From Comamonadaceae bacterium OH2545_COT-014 (lineage in GTDB: Bacteria > Pseudomonadota > Gammaproteobacteria > Burkholderiales > Burkholderiaceae_C), in the NCBI GenBank assembly GCA_003859965.1, contig RQYR01000001.1, forward strand, positions 1-64,000: DNA of 64,000 nt, read 5' to 3'. The notes under the pieces were generated by a model. It saw only the letters and a program-made list of their open reading frames with translations, did not search any database and was not told the DNA's origin. Positions 1 through 8,321 of this stretch are shown piece by piece. Made by a program: the position numbers and the translations under genes. The first letter of the stretch is position 1. Every line of letters begins with the position of its first letter.

Positions 1-157
1 GTTCAAAGTTTCGGCGCGAGTGGGCAACAAGCGGTTTGGGATGGGATGCAAGGCGCAAAACGCCGCCAATAGCGCGTGCTATTGGCAAGTATTACAACGC
101 CGCAGACCGCCCAAATCCGCTTGAGTGCACGCCGCGCAGGGACTTTGAACAGGTTCT
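1..157 (+). repeat. MITE-like inverted repeat, copy A (left end cut by window)
   Basis: This is the first of six related non-coding elements in the window. The right end reads ACTTTGAACAGGTTCT, the reverse complement of the start of the other copies (AGAACCTGTTCAAAGT). The left end begins inside that terminal repeat, so a few bases lie outside the window. Two conserved blocks (GGTTTGGGATGGGATGC near 34-50 and GCCGCAGACCGCCC near 101-114) flank a variable centre containing a small hairpin (CCAATAGC/GCTATTGG). No protein is encoded. Confidence 0.8.
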
Positions 158-201
158 AAACCGTCTTTTCTTCAACGCACTCACGTCAGGAAAGGTTTGC
201 C

Positions 202-1431
202 ATGTCAACCGCCATCCCCCAGCACATTCTCGTGGCTCCGGCCGGTTTCAAGGAATCTCTGGACGCCGCCGTCGTGGCGCGCGCCATCACGGCAGGCGTG
301 CGCCGCGCCGTGCCGGGCGCGCGGGTCAAGGCTATCCCCGTGCCCGACGGCGGCGAAGGCACCGCCGCCATGCTGGCCGAAAGCACGGGTGGGCGGCTGG
401 TGCCCCGGCGCGTGACCGGCCCGGTGGGCGAGCCGGTGGATTCGCACTTTGCCCTGCTGGGCGGGCAAGCCAAGGGCGTGGCCGTGGTGGAAATGGCTGC
501 AGCCGCCGGCCTGCGCCTGGTGCCGCGCGACATGCGCGACCCCACGGTCACCACCACCTACGGCGTGGGCGAGCTGATTCTGGCCGCGCTGGAGCACGAC
601 ATTCACACCATCCTCATCGGCTGCGGCGACTCGGGCACCAGCGATGGCGGCCTGGGCGCGCTGCAAGCGCTGGGCGTGCGCGTGACCGATGCCCAGGGCC
701 AGGAATGCGGCCGCGGCGGCCGCTGCCTGCAATCCGTGGCCCATATCGACATGTCCGCGCTGCCACCCGCGCTGCGCGATGGCAAGGTCAAGATGGTGAT
801 GGCGCTGAACGCACACAACATCCTCACTGGCGAGCGCGGCGTGGCCCGCGTGTTCGGCCCGCAAAAGGGCGCCACGCCTGAACAGGTGCTGGCGCTGGAA
901 AAAGGTTTCGAGAACTGGGCGCGCCAGCTCTCCGAACACTGCCTGCCCCAGATGCGCGGCACCGACTTCGCCAAAGGCGGCGGCACCGGCGCTTCTGGCG
1001 GGCTGGGGGCGGGGCTGGCGGCCATTGGCGCGCAACTGGTGTCACGCTTCGAGGCGCTGCTGGACTCCGGCCTGGCCGGCTTTGACCTGAACGCCTTGCT
1101 CAAAGGGGCGGACCTGGTCATTACCGCCGAAGGCGCCATTGATTTCCAGACCCCGCGCGGCAAGGTGCCGGCCGAGATCGCCCAGCGCGCTGGCCAGATC
1201 GGCGTGCCTGCCGTGGCGCTGGCCGGCACCCTGGGCAAGGGCGCGCAGGACGTGTACGACATCGGCATCGACGCCATTGCCTCCATCGTGCCCATTCCCA
1301 TGAGCCTGGACCAGGCCATCATCGACGGCGAGCGCCTGCTCGTTGAAGCGGCCGAACGGCTGATGCGCACCCTGATCGTCGGCGCTTCCATGGCAGCGCG
1401 GCGCGAAAGCGTGGACACCTCGGCCTGGTAG
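202..1431 (+). CDS. Glycerate kinase (GarK/GlxK family)
   Basis: The 409-residue product matches the type-1 glycerate kinase family, which phosphorylates D-glycerate with ATP and feeds glyoxylate or glucarate breakdown products into lower glycolysis. The N-terminal APAGFKESLDAAVVA segment and the VPDGGEGTAA motif (about residues 50-59) are family hallmarks. GGTGASGGLGAG (about 255-266) and ITAEGAIDFQTPRGKVP (about 308-324) are the nucleotide- and substrate-binding loops. The ATG at 202 is preceded by AGGAAAGG at 187-194. The length is slightly above the usual 380 or so. It stands alone between repeat copy A and a convergent porin gene, so no operon partner shows whether the source pathway is glyoxylate or sugar-acid catabolism. 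Confidence 0.93.
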   Translation: MSTAIPQHILVAPAGFKESLDAAVVARAITAGVRRAVPGARVKAIPVPDGGEGTAAMLAESTGGRLVPRRVTGPVGEPVDSHFALLGGQAKGVAVVEMAAAAGLRLVPRDMRDPTVTTTYGVGELILAALEHDIHTILIGCGDSGTSDGGLGALQALGVRVTDAQGQECGRGGRCLQSVAHIDMSALPPALRDGKVKMVMALNAHNILTGERGVARVFGPQKGATPEQVLALEKGFENWARQLSEHCLPQMRGTDFAKGGGTGASGGLGAGLAAIGAQLVSRFEALLDSGLAGFDLNALLKGADLVITAEGAIDFQTPRGKVPAEIAQRAGQIGVPAVALAGTLGKGAQDVYDIGIDAIASIVPIPMSLDQAIIDGERLLVEAAERLMRTLIVGASMAARRESVDTSAW

Positions 1432-1623
1432 GCGCGCCTGACCACAGCGCCGGCGCAAACTGGCCCAGCGTGTCAGGCGGCGCGCCCGCGCCACCCGCAA
1501 CCGTGCCCAAAGCTGCACGCCCTGGCTCATGGGTTGCGCCCATGGCTCCGGGCCAGCCCCAGCCCCATCCCCAGCCTGGAACCCAAGCCAAAAACCATTT
1601 CAGGCAATACCCTTGCGGATTTA

Positions 1624-1643
1624 TAGCTATATTTAAAATAGCA
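1624..1643. repeat. A/T-rich ATAGC hairpin in the convergent gap 1432-1714
   Basis: GCTAT (1626-1630) pairs with ATAGC (1638-1642) around an A/T-rich loop. It is one of about ten related A/T-rich hairpins between genes in this window. It lies between the 3' ends of the glycerate kinase and porin genes and probably ends transcription from one or both. Nothing else was recognised in the 283-bp gap. Confidence 0.5.
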
Positions 1644-1714
1644 AACTTCTCCCCGCACCTTGCCTTGCGGCGATAGCGACGCAGGGCGGACGGGCCTGAT
1701 CCGCTCAGAATCGC

Positions 1715-2743
1715 TCAGAATTCGTGAAACAAGCCCAGCCCAACGCTGTCACGCCGGACAAAGCCCCGCCCCTGCTGTGCCCTGGCGTTGACCCGCCCAT
1801 AGTCGGCATACAGGTGCGTGCGCTTGGAAAGGCGGTAGTTGGCAAACAGCTCCAGCGCGGCCGCGCCCTCCCACGCCGGCTGCGTGCTGCCCATGATGCG
1901 CGCCGCCTGCGCACCCACGGTGAACGCGCCGGCCGGCACGGCCATGCCCAGCCCCAGACCCTGGCCTGTTTTCTTCGACTCGTCCCGCACATAAATGGCG
2001 CTGGCAACCAGGGCGCCAAAGTCATACCGTGCGCCCACGGCATAGCCGGTGCGGTGGTCCGGATAGTCGGCTTGCCCGGGCCGGTACACGCGCGGCTGCA
2101 ACGCTGCGCCCACACTCAAGCCCCCGGTCTTGAACTGCACCGCTGCCTGCATGAAGTCTTTTTCATGAACGCGCCCGTCCTCCCGGCGTGCATAGGCCAC
2201 CCGTGCCTGAAAGCCACCCAGCACCGGCGTGGCGTATTGCACTTGCCCGCTTCGGCGCGAGCCCATGAAAGCGCTGGATGCCGACAGACCCAGCGCTTTC
2301 AGGGCCGATGCGTCGGTATTGCCGTTCAAGTCAAACTGGCCCATCACGCGGCTTTGCGGCGTGGTGGTACGGCCCAGCATGACGCTGCCGAAACCACCGC
2401 TCAGACCCAGCCATGACTGGCGGGAGAAACCACCGCCTCGCACCTCGCCGTTTTCCAGATCCAGCGCGCCAGACTGAAAGTTGAACTGCAGCGCCAGCCC
2501 ACCGCCCAAATCTTCCTTGCCGCGAATGCCCCAGTGCGAACTGTCCTGAAAGTTCGACTGAAACCCCCAGTCCGAAGCCACCGTGGCATAGCGGCGGCCC
2601 AAACCCGCATCCAGCTCGCCATACAGCGTGACGGAAGACTGCGCCCAAACCACACCGCCGCCGCCAGCCGCCACGCAGGCCAGCAACGCCGCCTTGCACA
2701 TGGCCACGGGCAGTCGCGTCCACTTTCTCTTGTATTGATGCAT
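1715..2743 (-). CDS. Gram-negative general porin (betaproteobacterial Omp32-like)
   Basis: The product is 342 residues, typical of trimeric 16-strand betaproteobacterial porins that let small anions and solutes cross the outer membrane. A signal peptide is evident: a basic N-terminus, a hydrophobic stretch, and cleavage after VVWAQ, giving a mature start SSVTLYGELDAG that is characteristic of the family. The C-terminus GLGLFHEF ends with Phe, as needed for outer-membrane insertion. Alternating polar and hydrophobic beta strands run throughout. The ATG at 2743 was chosen because GGAGAAG lies just upstream. A start at 2755 and longer in-frame extensions to 3028 would spoil the signal peptide. 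It is monocistronic. Confidence 0.9.
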   Translation of the reverse strand: MHQYKRKWTRLPVAMCKAALLACVAAGGGGVVWAQSSVTLYGELDAGLGRRYATVASDWGFQSNFQDSSHWGIRGKEDLGGGLALQFNFQSGALDLENGEVRGGGFSRQSWLGLSGGFGSVMLGRTTTPQSRVMGQFDLNGNTDASALKALGLSASSAFMGSRRSGQVQYATPVLGGFQARVAYARREDGRVHEKDFMQAAVQFKTGGLSVGAALQPRVYRPGQADYPDHRTGYAVGARYDFGALVASAIYVRDESKKTGQGLGLGMAVPAGAFTVGAQAARIMGSTQPAWEGAAALELFANYRLSKRTHLYADYGRVNARAQQGRGFVRRDSVGLGLFHEF

Positions 2744-3061
2744 TCGCTTCTCCATCGGTTTTCGCGCGCCACGCCAAAGGGCGCGCCGCCGCCGGAAAAA
2801 GCATACGTGCGGATGCAACCGCACGGCCCAAGCCCGCGAAACAGGCCGTATCAAAACAACACACTTGCGGGCACACCTCGCCCAACCAGGCCATGCACAT
2901 GGCATGTGGCGTTTGCACTTTTCCGGCTTGCAAAAGCCGCAACACTTCTTGCAAATTGGCGCTGCCGGCACTGCCCCATGGCTGCCTCGGTGACCGACTA
3001 TCCAGCAGCCCAGCGTGCCAATCATCACTGGCCAGGTGCCGGGCTGGATACGGCTTTTGTC
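2744..3061. other. Porin upstream region, no gene seen
   Basis: This 318-bp stretch lies between the porin start and repeat copy B. It must carry the porin promoter, but no convincing -35/-10 pair stood out. In-frame extensions of the porin reading frame cover it, but they have no signal-peptide logic or family similarity. Confidence 0.4.
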
Positions 3062-3187
3062 AGAACCTGTTCAAGATCTCGGCGCGAATGGACAACAAGC
3101 GGTTTGGGATGGGATACAAGTTTCGCAACGCCGCAGACCACCCAATCCGCTTCATTGCCTGCTGCGCAGGACTTTTGAACAGGTTCT
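3062..3187 (+). repeat. MITE-like inverted repeat, copy B
   Basis: It begins AGAACCTGTTCAAGATCTCGGCGCG and ends TTTTGAACAGGTTCT, giving imperfect terminal inverted repeats. The conserved block GCGGTTTGGGATGGGAT is present and the variable centre is shorter than in copies A and D. The last T of the element is also the last base of the TGA stop codon of the lytic transglycosylase gene on the minus strand. Confidence 0.85.
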
Positions 3188-5199
3188 CAAGGCATGTCCG
3201 CCCCGGCGGGGGGTGCATCAGGCGGCAGCGGCGCCACGCGGCCCAGGCGCTCGTGCAGCGACTGGGGGCGGCCAGTCAGCAGGGCCGCGTAATCCACGGT
3301 ATTGGACAGCACGTTCTTGACGTAGGTGCGGGTTTCGTTGAAGGGAATGTTCTCGGCCCAGATTGCCCCTTCCAGCACCGGGCCGTTGCGCCACTGGCGC
3401 GGGCGGCCCGGCCCGGCGTTGTAGGCGGCAGCGGCCAGCGGCAGCGAGCCCTGAAAGCCATCAAGCGCCAGCTTGAGGTAGCTGGTGCCGATGAGAATGT
3501 TGGTGTCGCGCTCGTTGATCTGGCTGGGTGAAAAGCCTTCCAGGCCAATCTGGCGCGCCGTCCAGCGGGCGGTGGCGGGCATGACCTGCATCAGCCCAGA
3601 GGCGCCGGCGCTGGAACGCGCGTCCATCACGAAGCGGCTTTCCTGCCGGATCAGGCCATAGACATAGGCCGCGTCCAGCCCGATAGCCTGCGCCTGCCGC
3701 AGCACGGCGGCACGGTGCGGCGTGGGAAAGCGCTGGGCATAGTCGGCAAAGCTTTGCGTGCGTTCGCTGGTGTTGATGCACCGGTCCCACACTTCGTGCT
3801 GGCAGGCGAAGGCGGCGGCGGCGTGGCGCTGGCGCTCGCCCATGCCGCCGGGGGTGTGCAGGTTGACGGCGTAGTTCCACTCGCGCACGCCTTCGCCGCG
3901 CAGACCCAGGCCAATGGCGTAGAGCGCGCGGTTCAGTCCAGCGTTCAGGCGCGCGCCTTCACGCTCTTCAGGGCTGATGGGCGGCGGCGCGGGCGGCGCG
4001 GCGGCGCGCTGGCCCAGCGCTTCGGCGGCCAGTTTCTCGTAAAAACCGCCACCGCTGGCGCGGGCGATGGACTGGTACAGCGGCGTGGCCTCGGCGGCGC
4101 GGCCGGTGGCGGCCAGCGCACGCGCTTTCCAGTACACCCAAGCAGGGTCGGCAGCCAGTTCGGCGGCCATGCCGCCAATGGCGCGCAGCACCTCGCGCCA
4201 GTCGCCCGCGCGCAAGGCGGCGCGCACCATCCAGGCCTGCGCCTCGGCTTCCATGCGGGCGGGCTGTTGCACGCGGCGGTAGTAGGCGGGCGCGTCGTCT
4301 TGCAAGCGCAGGGCGGCGCGCATGGCCACGGCGCCCCAGACCCAGTCGCCTTCCTCCGGGGTCAGGCGTTCGGCCCAGGTGTCCATGTGCGCGGCGGCCT
4401 GCGCCGGATCGCTGCTGGCGAGCTTGACCAGCGCCAGCGTGGCCAGCGCGCGGCGCAATGCCGCATCGCCCACGCGGGCCGCCTGCGTGGACAGCCAGCG
4501 CACGGGGTTGGCCTGAATGGCGGCCACCTCCGCACTGGCGTCCGGGGCGTGCAGCGCCACGGCGGCGCGCGCCAGTGCGGGCCGGTTGGCGTGCATGGCC
4601 ATGCGCGCCTTGCGCCAGATGTCCAGCGGCGCCAGCTGGCCGCTGCCCGCCAGGCGCGAGGCGGCGAACAGGCAGCCGTCGTCCAGCTCGCGCTGGGCGT
4701 GCCACAGGCGGCGCACTTCGTCGCCCACGGCGGCCTGGCGGGTCATGAACGCCAGCGCCAGCGCGTAGCAGCGCACCTGGGCATCGTCACGCATCCTGAA
4801 CAGGGGTTCGTGCGCCATGAAGGCGGCCCAGTCGCGCCGCTGGCCCAGCAGGCGCAGCCAGTCGTTGCGCAACCGGTCTTCCTGGTAAGTGCCGGCAAAG
4901 CGGCGCAAAAAGGCATCGACCTCGTCCGGCAGGGCTTCGTCCAGCCGCGCCTTCAGCGCCCAGTAGGCGGCCCATGGCTCCAGCGGGTGGCCCGCCGCCA
5001 GCGGCAGCAGCGCGGCCAGCTGCGCCTTGTCACCCTGGCGAAAGGCCTGCCGCATTTGCAGCACGACGGCATCGGCACTGGGCGCTTCAGCCGCCGTCAT
5101 TGGTGCGGCGGGCGCCGGTGGCGCACCGGCGGGCTGTGCCAGCGCCGCCAGCGCGCACGCAGTGCCGAGCAGTGGTGTCAGAATCTTCCATGAACGCAT
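3187..5199 (-). CDS. slt: Soluble lytic murein transglycosylase (Slt70-like)
   Basis: The 670-residue periplasmic enzyme cleaves the MurNAc-GlcNAc bond of peptidoglycan with formation of 1,6-anhydro-MurNAc. A signal peptide is visible (MRSWKILTPLLGTACALAALAQPAGA). A long alpha-helical, TPR-like superhelix rich in Ala and Trp follows. The C-terminal SLT domain carries YGLIRQESRF with the catalytic Glu, then ASGLMQVMPATA and AAYNAGPGRPRQW, all signature motifs. Length fits the family (about 620-690). The open frame continues upstream to 6417, but only this start gives a signal peptide. The gene starts only 9 bp from the divergent cyclo-ligase gene, and its stop codon overlaps repeat copy B. Confidence 0.92.
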   Translation of the reverse strand: MRSWKILTPLLGTACALAALAQPAGAPPAPAAPMTAAEAPSADAVVLQMRQAFRQGDKAQLAALLPLAAGHPLEPWAAYWALKARLDEALPDEVDAFLRRFAGTYQEDRLRNDWLRLLGQRRDWAAFMAHEPLFRMRDDAQVRCYALALAFMTRQAAVGDEVRRLWHAQRELDDGCLFAASRLAGSGQLAPLDIWRKARMAMHANRPALARAAVALHAPDASAEVAAIQANPVRWLSTQAARVGDAALRRALATLALVKLASSDPAQAAAHMDTWAERLTPEEGDWVWGAVAMRAALRLQDDAPAYYRRVQQPARMEAEAQAWMVRAALRAGDWREVLRAIGGMAAELAADPAWVYWKARALAATGRAAEATPLYQSIARASGGGFYEKLAAEALGQRAAAPPAPPPISPEEREGARLNAGLNRALYAIGLGLRGEGVREWNYAVNLHTPGGMGERQRHAAAAFACQHEVWDRCINTSERTQSFADYAQRFPTPHRAAVLRQAQAIGLDAAYVYGLIRQESRFVMDARSSAGASGLMQVMPATARWTARQIGLEGFSPSQINERDTNILIGTSYLKLALDGFQGSLPLAAAAYNAGPGRPRQWRNGPVLEGAIWAENIPFNETRTYVKNVLSNTVDYAALLTGRPQSLHERLGRVAPLPPDAPPAGADMP

Positions 5200-5208
5200 A
5201 AGGCCATT

Positions 5209-5802
5209 ATGGACACCCCGCCCGACAAGAAAACCCTGCGCCAGCGCCTGATCGACGAGCGCCTGCACCTGCCCGACCGCCTGGCCCGCGCCGATGCCTT
5301 GCAAACCGTGATGCGCATCTGGCTCGTGGGCCGCCCGGACACCGTGATCGGCGCCTACTGGCCCATCAAGGGCGAATTCGACCCGCTGCCCACCCTGCAC
5401 CGTTGGAAGGAAGACGGCGAGCTGATGGACGAGCCGCAGCGCCGCCGCATCGGCCTGCCGGTGGTGGACAAGGTACACAAGACGCTGAGCTTTCACGCCT
5501 GGTATCCGGGCTGCCCCATGGAAGAAGACGCCTACGGCATCCCCAAACCCAAGGACACGGAGCTGATCGTGCCCACCCTGCTGTTCGTGCCCTGCGTGGG
5601 CTACGGCCCGGGCGGCTACCGCCTGGGCTACGGCGGTGGTTTTTACGACCGCACGCTGGCGGCGCTGGCGCCGCGCCCCTTCACCGTAGGGCTGGGCTTT
5701 GCCCACGGCTTCATTGATGACCTGCTGCCCGAGCCGCACGACCAGCCGCTGGACGCCATCCTCAACGACCACGGCGTGGTCTGGCCCGTGCCCGGCTTGT
5801 GA
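5209..5802 (+). CDS. 5-formyltetrahydrofolate cyclo-ligase
   Basis: The 197-residue protein belongs to the 5-FTHF cyclo-ligase family (YgfA/Fau), which uses ATP to turn 5-formyl-THF into 5,10-methenyl-THF and so recycles a dead-end folate. The family motifs are present: an N-terminal KKTLRQRLIDER segment, GAYWPIKGEFD (about residues 45-55), and the C-terminal GYGPGGYRLGYGGGFYDRTLA loop that binds nucleotide. The ATG at 5209 has no clear ribosome-binding site and sits 9 bp from the divergent slt start. In proteobacteria the gene is often linked to 6S RNA, but no 6S-like structure was recognised here. Confidence 0.9.
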   Translation: MDTPPDKKTLRQRLIDERLHLPDRLARADALQTVMRIWLVGRPDTVIGAYWPIKGEFDPLPTLHRWKEDGELMDEPQRRRIGLPVVDKVHKTLSFHAWYPGCPMEEDAYGIPKPKDTELIVPTLLFVPCVGYGPGGYRLGYGGGFYDRTLAALAPRPFTVGLGFAHGFIDDLLPEPHDQPLDAILNDHGVVWPVPGL

Positions 5803-5938
5803 AAGCGACCGCGCTGGCACACCTTGCCCGCCGCCCCATGCCTGGGGCCGCCATGCATGCCATTCACGCCATGCCTGCGCCCGCACCCCCTTCAGGGATG
5901 GCGACGCAGCCATCCATTTCAAATCAGGAGAAAAAACG

Positions 5939-7327
5939 ATGAGTACCGACCTCCCACCGGCCACCGCCCCTTCCGCACCGGCCAGCGCCAAAGCCGCTGC
6001 CACGCAATCCGCCGCCACGGCCAGCCGCGCAAAAACCGCCACGAAGCCCGCAGCCAAACCCGCAGCCAAACCCGCAGCCAAATCAACCACCACCTCAACC
6101 ACCCAAACCGCCGTGAAACCGGCGGCCCCTGCCTCCAAGGTCTCCAAGGTCTCCAAGGGCAACGCCAAACCCGCAGCCAGGAAAGCCGCCGCCAAACCGG
6201 CGGCCAAGAGCCAGGCCGCCCTTCGGGAAGTGGATGCCGTGCGCCCCGTCGCCCGTGGCGACACGCCCCCTTCGCTCAAGCGCGAAGCCATTGAAAGCTT
6301 TGTGGCCGAACGCGCCACCGCCGGCGCCCAGGACAAGCTGCTGGCGGCCGCCCTGCGCCTGGTGGATGGCAACGCCCCCGGCACCCCGGCCGAACGGGCC
6401 AAGGCGCTGCGCGCCATGATTGAAGGCGCTTCCCCGGACGATCAAAAGGCGCTACGCAAGGCGCTGAAAGAAACCACAAGCGCCCGCCCGGGAAAAATCA
6501 ACCCCGACGAGGAGCTGGCCGACGACTGGCGCGACGGCGGCTACCCCTACAAGAACCTGCTGCGCCGCGCCGTCTACGAGAAGCAGAAGTTCAAGCTGCA
6601 GGTGGAGCTGCTCAAGCTGCAAGCCTGGGCCAAGGAAAACGGCCAGCGCATCGTCATCCTGTTCGAAGGCCGCGACGCGGCCGGCAAAGGCGGCACCATC
6701 AAGCGCTTCATGGAGCACCTCAACCCGCGCGGCGCGCGCGTGGTGGCGCTGGAAAAGCCCACCGACACCGAGCGCGGCCAGTGGTACTTCCAGCGCTACG
6801 TGCAGCACCTGCCCACCGCTGGCGAGATCGTGCTGTTCGACCGCAGCTGGTACAACCGTGCCGGCGTGGAACGCGTCATGGGCTTTTGCTCCGACGAGGA
6901 ATACCGTGACTTCATGCACCAGGCGCCCGAGTTCGAGCGCCACCTCGTGCACTCCGGCATTCACCTCATCAAGTTCTGGTTCAGCGTCAGCCAGGCCGAG
7001 CAACGCCGCCGCTTCAAGGAGCGCGAAGCCCACCCGCTCAAGCAGTGGAAGCTCAGCCCCATCGACAAGGCCAGCCTGGACAAGTGGGACGACTACACCC
7101 GTGCCAAGGAAGCCATGTTCTTCGAAACCGACACGGCCGACAGCCCCTGGACCGTGATCAAGAGCGACTGCAAGAAGCGCGCCCGCCTGAACGCCCTGCG
7201 CTACGTGCTGCACAAGCTGCCCTACACCAACAAGGACATTGAGCAGATCGGCAAGCTGGACCCGCTGATCGTGGGCCGCGCCCACGTGGTGTACGAACGC
7301 GGTGAAAAGCCCCAGGCGCTGATGTAA
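5939..7327 (+). CDS. ppk2: Polyphosphate kinase 2 with a lysine/alanine-rich N-terminal tail
   Basis: The 462-residue protein ends in a PPK2 domain (about residues 195-455), which transfers phosphate between polyphosphate and nucleotides. Walker A FEGRDAAGKGGTIKRF, Walker B VLFDRSWYNRAGVERVMGFC and the lid segment LKQWKLSPIDKASLDKWDDY are all present. Ahead of it lies a low-complexity tail of roughly 100 residues of Ala, Lys, Pro and Thr with repeated KPAA units, like the C-terminal tails of H1-type histones, and a short helical linker. Usual PPK2 enzymes are about 270-300 residues, so the tail is an addition. The ATG at 5939 follows AGGAG at 5926-5930. The substrate class (ADP, GDP or AMP) cannot be read from sequence alone. 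Confidence 0.92.
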   Translation: MSTDLPPATAPSAPASAKAAATQSAATASRAKTATKPAAKPAAKPAAKSTTTSTTQTAVKPAAPASKVSKVSKGNAKPAARKAAAKPAAKSQAALREVDAVRPVARGDTPPSLKREAIESFVAERATAGAQDKLLAAALRLVDGNAPGTPAERAKALRAMIEGASPDDQKALRKALKETTSARPGKINPDEELADDWRDGGYPYKNLLRRAVYEKQKFKLQVELLKLQAWAKENGQRIVILFEGRDAAGKGGTIKRFMEHLNPRGARVVALEKPTDTERGQWYFQRYVQHLPTAGEIVLFDRSWYNRAGVERVMGFCSDEEYRDFMHQAPEFERHLVHSGIHLIKFWFSVSQAEQRRRFKEREAHPLKQWKLSPIDKASLDKWDDYTRAKEAMFFETDTADSPWTVIKSDCKKRARLNALRYVLHKLPYTNKDIEQIGKLDPLIVGRAHVVYERGEKPQALM

Positions 7328-7373
7328 ACCACCGCCCGCCGCCGCCGCGCCTGGGCAGGGCGCGGCGTCTGTC

Positions 7374-7564
7374 AGAACCTGTGTTCAGGGTCTCGGCGCG
7401 AGCGGGCAGCAAGCGGCTTGGGATGAGGTGCAAGGCGCCTCCTCCTACCTCTGGCATCCATCCACGCAGCCATAGCTCGTGGTGCCATGGCAAGGCTTTG
7501 CAACGGGAGCAGACCGCCCCAATCCGCTTGAATGCCCGCCGCGCAGGGATTTTGAACAGGCTCT
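7374..7564 (+). repeat. MITE-like inverted repeat, copy C
   Basis: The longest copy (about 190 bp). It starts AGAACCTGTGTTCAGGGTCTCGGCG and ends TTTTGAACAGGCTCT, so its ends are less perfect than those of copy D. The CAAGCGGCTTGGGATG and GCAGACCGCCCCAATCCGCTTGA blocks are conserved. The centre carries an insertion not seen in other copies (about 7440-7490). It lies 46 bp after ppk2. Confidence 0.8.
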
Positions 7565-7677
7565 CAGGCCCGGGGGAGAGGCGGGAAAAACGAACCCCGG
7601 CAGCGCGCCGAACCCCGCCGGGGCTGAAGCCACGGCCAGCACAGCCACCCGGCCCAGGTGGGGCTGGCCCGCTTTAT

Positions 7678-8028
7678 TTACTTGGGCGGCAGCGCGCTGG
7701 CCGCACGGGCGCGGCGAACGGCGCGGCGCTTTTTGCCCTTCTTGCGGGCGGCGGACTTGGCCTTGGCCAGTTGGGTGCGAGGCACGCCGTCATACCAGGT
7801 GTCCACCTCGTCGCCACAGCGGTCGTCCGCCACGCCAAAGCTCATGGTCGCGCCTTTGCCGTACTTGTAAGGCACGGTCTGGTGCAACTGGTAAGCCATG
7901 TTGACGGGCGGGTTGGGCGACTGGGAAATGATGTTTCCCTTGGCATCCATCACGGTGTAGCAGGCGGCCTGGGCAACGGCGGCGGACAGGCCGAGAGCCA
8001 GCGCGGCGAGAGAGGGCAGTTTTTTCAT
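7678..8028 (-). CDS. Small secreted protein with strongly basic C-terminus, unknown function
   Basis: The product is 116 residues. A clear signal peptide (MKKLPSLAALALGLSAAVAQA) is followed by a compact domain of about 65 residues with two Cys (one right after the cleavage site in ACYTVMDAKG, one in DDRCGDEVD). The last 35 residues are dominated by Lys, Arg and Ala. The opening CYTVMDAKGNIISQSPNPPV resembles short periplasmic domains that start CYrvyd-GN, but I do not recognise a named family. It is probably monocistronic, since the gap to the M48 gene upstream on the same strand is almost 300 bp. Confidence 0.7.
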   Translation of the reverse strand: MKKLPSLAALALGLSAAVAQAACYTVMDAKGNIISQSPNPPVNMAYQLHQTVPYKYGKGATMSFGVADDRCGDEVDTWYDGVPRTQLAKAKSAARKKGKKRRAVRRARAASALPPK

Positions 8029-8188
8029 GGTTTTGTCAGCGGTGCAACAAATTGTCTGCGCAAGTCTGACGTGCTGACGCAGCTTGTCAAGCGGCTGGCC
8101 GGGCCACAAGGCGGTTTTGGCGCTGTACAGGCGCTGTGGGGCGGATTTGGCGTGGCAGGTGTGGCGCATGGCCCACGCGCCCGCGCCT

Positions 8189-8230
8189 TTGAACGCACAT
8201 TGAACGCACATTGAACGCACTTTGATCGCG
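8189..8230. repeat. 11-bp tandem repeat array in the gap 8029-8321
   Basis: The unit TTGAACGCACA occurs at 8189-8199 and 8200-8210, then TTGAACGCACT at 8211-8221, followed by a partial TTGATCGCG. The period of about one helical turn puts each unit on the same DNA face, as in a protein-binding array. It lies upstream of the small secreted protein gene and downstream of the M48 peptidase gene. Confidence 0.75.
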
Positions 8231-8321
8231 CTTCGTGCGGGCTTGGACAGCCGCGTGCCGATGTCTTTCGGTGGCCAGTCGCCCCGGGCGGCGCAGTCAG
8301 TGCGCCGCGATTCACGGTGTT

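Noticed and set aside
3187-6417. Very long open frame on the minus strand extending far upstream of slt
   Set aside because: High-G+C DNA gives long accidental frames. Only the part from 5199 has a signal peptide and matches the family, and the rest lies antisense to two real genes.
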